Source: Lachnospiraceae bacterium
GTDB taxonomy: Bacteria; Bacillota; Clostridia; Lachnospirales; Lachnospiraceae
DNA: 7,320 nucleotides
Direction of reading: 5' to 3'
Assembly (NCBI GenBank): GCA_009774585.1
Contig: VSOA01000193.1
Span: 1 to 7,320, forward strand
The translations under genes and the position numbers were made by a program. The notes under the pieces were generated by a model. That model worked only from the letters and a program-made list of their open reading frames with translations. It made no database searches and was not told the DNA's origin. Of the stretch, positions 5,076 to 7,320 are shown in pieces (the stretch's first letter is position 1; every line of letters begins with the position of its first letter).

Positions 5076-7320
5076 CTATCGGCTCCCTTCAATTATCTCA
5101 TTTAAGATAGCTTTGACTTGATGGAAATCAAACATCTCATACGCAGCACGCAGTTTTCTGATTTGTTCGTTCATCTGTGTTCCAAAATTCCTTGATGCCA
5201 TATCAGGCACAAGTTTATCTGTCACTTTGAGATTCATCTTATCCAGCTCTGCCTTTAAATGCATCATCATTTCGACGGTCAGTTCCTGTTCTTCCTGATC
5301 AGCCAGATTCTGTTCCGTCTCTGTATCGCTAAACTTTCCGATTCCGACCAGATATGCCTTTACTTCCTCCAGAACCGATTTGAATTTATCCAGATATCCG
5401 GTAAATTTCTCATTTATCAAATCCAGATTGCCCGCCTTACCGGCAAACTCAAGTTCTTTAAATAGTTCCGACACCTCCATCGCTCCAATGCTTGCACTGG
5501 AACTCTTAATACCGTGCACGTCGGTTGTAAACAACTGGATATCTCCTGTTTCCAGAAGCCCCGGCAGAATACCTGTATATTTAATTCCCTCCGTATAATA
5601 GGTGTTCAATATCGCAGCATATGCATCCTGATTAAATCCGATATTTAATAAGCCTTTATCGGTGTTTAATCCTCTCATCTGTTTTTGCCCATCTCCTCCT
5701 GCCGGTAACTTATCCTTTTCCGCTTTCTCTCCGGAATCTTTTGTCTTGATATGTTCTATCAACTCTTCCGGAAGAAATTCCAGCAGACATTTCTCCAGAT
5801 AGCGTCTCTTAATCGGTTTGGCAAGATACTCCTGAAAGCCAAGCGCCAATATCTCTTCCCTCACATTGGCACCGGTTTGCGCCGTCAGAGCAATAAACGG
5901 TATTTCTTTATAATAGTGGTCCTCCTTAGCGCGTATCAGTTTAAGCACTTCATCTCCGCATAAATCAGGCATGACCATATCCATCAGGACAAGGTCATAA
6001 TGCTCGCTCTCCATCTTCTTAATACTGTCTTCTCCACAAGTAGCCAGCGAAATATCAATGCCGTATTTGCTGAAAATCCCGGCTGCTACTTTCAGGTTCA
6101 CTGCATTGTCATCCACCACAAGAATTTTTGCTTTCTTAGCTGTAAACGTCTCTTCTTTCGCGCTCTTCTTATAATCTTCTTTATTCCATTTATGGTTCAG
6201 AACCATGGAAACCGTAATACATGAGAACGGTCTGTGAATAAGGCGGCATTTGTCAAAGTCGCCATAGACCGCATCATATCCCGCCATAATATATGTATAG
6301 TCCTCGCATTGATACAAAGAAATAATATTAGACAAATTTGCGTACACTTCATCTGGTACAAAAATAAAGTCGAAATGTTTATCTTGGATTGCATGGTCAA
6401 ACCCGTAATAGTTACGTGCATATGTCGGTCTGACATCAAACGGTTCCATTGTGTTCTGCCATTTGCTGACACTGATATCGTTGTCGGCATAAACAAGCAC
6501 ACTTGGTTTCTTATCATCCTCCAGATAAATCATCGGCGATGCATCCGCAATCTCCTGACAAAATGTAAAGGTTGTGGACAAACCAATCCCTTCAATGCTC
6601 TCCACATTGATATCGCCTTTCATCATGGATAACAATTCCTTGCAGATTGTGAACTTAAGACCGATTCCTTTCAAATTGCTGGATTGCTTAGAATCGTATA
6701 TATCGTACATGCCAAAAAGAGACCTGACGTCAACTTGCGATAATCCTTTTCCCGTATCTGCAACCATACAATGAAAAGTTACCGTTCTGTTCACCGCGTC
6801 CCTCTTGCATGTAACTTCAAGCCGAATTCTTCCGCTTGCCGTAAAGTCAATAGAAATGAACAGAAGATACAGAAATATCTGGCGTATCATGATACTGTCG
6901 CCATACAACATTTTGGGAATATTCCCGTCTATATGCATATCAAGACTGAGTTTCTTTTTTTGTAATTCTTCAGAAATAGAACGGACTATTCCTTTCAAAA
7001 GCTTTTCAAAACTATAGGCTTCCTTAGTCGGTTTCATTTCTCCGGCATCGATTTGTGCATAAGTCAACACATCGTCAATAATCGTCAGCAAATCATATGC
7101 AGCGCTGCGCACTGTTTTGACGGCGCTCTTTGTCTCGTCATCCTGCTCGCCTTTGAGCATGATCTCCGACAAGTTGATAATGGAGTTCATCGGCGTCCTG
7201 ATTTCATAAGACATATTCGATAAAAACTGTCTTTTAGCCGCTCCTGCACGTTCAATCTTGCGACTGCTTCGCTTGATTTTCTCCTGCTGATACAAGTAAA
7301 ATTTCTCCTGTATATAGATC
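5076..7320 (-). CDS. Hybrid histidine (pseudo)kinase with HisKA-HATPase-REC-REC-HPt, 5' end outside window
   Basis: The frame is open to base 7320, so the TTG at 7295 is only a convenient numbering point (residue 1). A short coiled-coil-like linker leads into the dimerisation helix (about 20-85). Its H-box reads FLSNMSYEIRTPMNS, with Tyr30 where the phosphorylated His normally is. The HATPase-like domain (about 95-247) keeps the G1 box VADTGKG (178-184) and a KGIGL G2-like loop (209-213), but its N-box is FLYLLFISIDFT (141-152), lacking the usual Asn residues. A degenerate receiver (about 264-367) follows. The second receiver (388-510) is complete: Asp395/Asp396, phosphoacceptor Asp439, Thr471, Lys493. 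An HPt domain (about 550-650) has His594 in VHGIKSSSASIGA. A helical tail ends at 739. Sensor or membrane domains are presumably upstream, outside the window. It could relay phosphate from another kinase; autokinase activity by the usual route is unlikely. Confidence 0.92.
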   Translation of the reverse strand, partial: IYIQEKFYLYQQEKIKRSSRKIERAGAAKRQFLSNMSYEIRTPMNSIINLSEIMLKGEQDDETKSAVKTVRSAAYDLLTIIDDVLTYAQIDAGEMKPTKEAYSFEKLLKGIVRSISEELQKKKLSLDMHIDGNIPKMLYGDSIMIRQIFLYLLFISIDFTASGRIRLEVTCKRDAVNRTVTFHCMVADTGKGLSQVDVRSLFGMYDIYDSKQSSNLKGIGLKFTICKELLSMMKGDINVESIEGIGLSTTFTFCQEIADASPMIYLEDDKKPSVLVYADNDISVSKWQNTMEPFDVRPTYARNYYGFDHAIQDKHFDFIFVPDEVYANLSNIISLYQCEDYTYIMAGYDAVYGDFDKCRLIHRPFSCITVSMVLNHKWNKEDYKKSAKEETFTAKKAKILVVDDNAVNLKVAAGIFSKYGIDISLATCGEDSIKKMESEHYDLVLMDMVMPDLCGDEVLKLIRAKEDHYYKEIPFIALTAQTGANVREEILALGFQEYLAKPIKRRYLEKCLLEFLPEELIEHIKTKDSGEKAEKDKLPAGGDGQKQMRGLNTDKGLLNIGFNQDAYAAILNTYYTEGIKYTGILPGLLETGDIQLFTTDVHGIKSSSASIGAMEVSELFKELEFAGKAGNLDLINEKFTGYLDKFKSVLEEVKAYLVGIGKFSDTETEQNLADQEEQELTVEMMMHLKAELDKMNLKVTDKLVPDMASRNFGTQMNEQIRKLRAAYEMFDFHQVKAILNEIIEGSR

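Noticed and set aside
5259..7017. Several plus-strand open frames of 60 to 130 codons opposite the kinase
   Set aside because: They are antisense shadows with no recognisable domains; the minus-strand frame is continuous with clear motifs throughout.
7293..7295. TTG at 7295 as the start of the kinase
   Set aside because: The frame stays open through the window edge, with coiled-coil-like residues upstream (IYIQEKFYLYQQEK) and no ribosome site next to the TTG; the gene is truncated by the window.

Overview
The window looks like chromosomal DNA of a low-to-moderate GC Clostridia member, most likely Lachnospiraceae. This is an inference from the tyrosine T-box leader, the strong purine-rich ribosome binding sites, the membrane-anchored GH25 lysozyme with SH3b repeats and the KMGKT-type tyrosyl-tRNA synthetase. 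All genes except the left-most one lie on the minus strand.

Layout, left to right: the 3' part of chorismate synthase (aroC, plus strand, open at the left edge). A 16-bp perfect hairpin at the convergent junction overlaps the last aroC codons and can terminate both directions. Then comes a minus-strand cluster, in transcription order tyrS (start at 4453), a DRE-TIM/HMGL-like aldolase of unknown substrate, and a membrane-anchored GH25 lysozyme. The gaps are 21 and 28 nt, so they are probably one operon. Upstream of tyrS is a complete tyrosine T-box riboswitch: promoter, Stem I with a UAC specifier, antiterminator and alternative terminator ending in seven U. Between the T-box terminator and the tyrS start sit two related palindromic repeat units, about 90% identical over 96 bp at a 121-bp period, with terminal inverted repeats. 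They look like a MITE/REP-type element. The right third is a large hybrid signalling protein, open at the right edge.

The most unusual points are these. (1) In the hybrid kinase the phosphoacceptor His of the H-box is Tyr, the N-box asparagines are missing and the first receiver is degenerate, while the second receiver and the HPt domain are intact. It therefore looks like a pseudokinase scaffold or phosphorelay hub. (2) The palindromic element occupies the riboswitch leader. One copy has a consensus AGGAGG and an ATG in frame with tyrS, and the two copies show a compensatory base-pair change in their inner stem. (3) A tyrosine T-box appears to govern not only tyrS but also an orphan aldolase and a cell-wall lysozyme. 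(4) A perfect 19-bp palindrome covers the -10 region of the tyrS promoter.

I do not see a clear new defence or mobile system here. The best candidates for something undescribed are the repeat element in the leader and the catalytically altered hybrid kinase.
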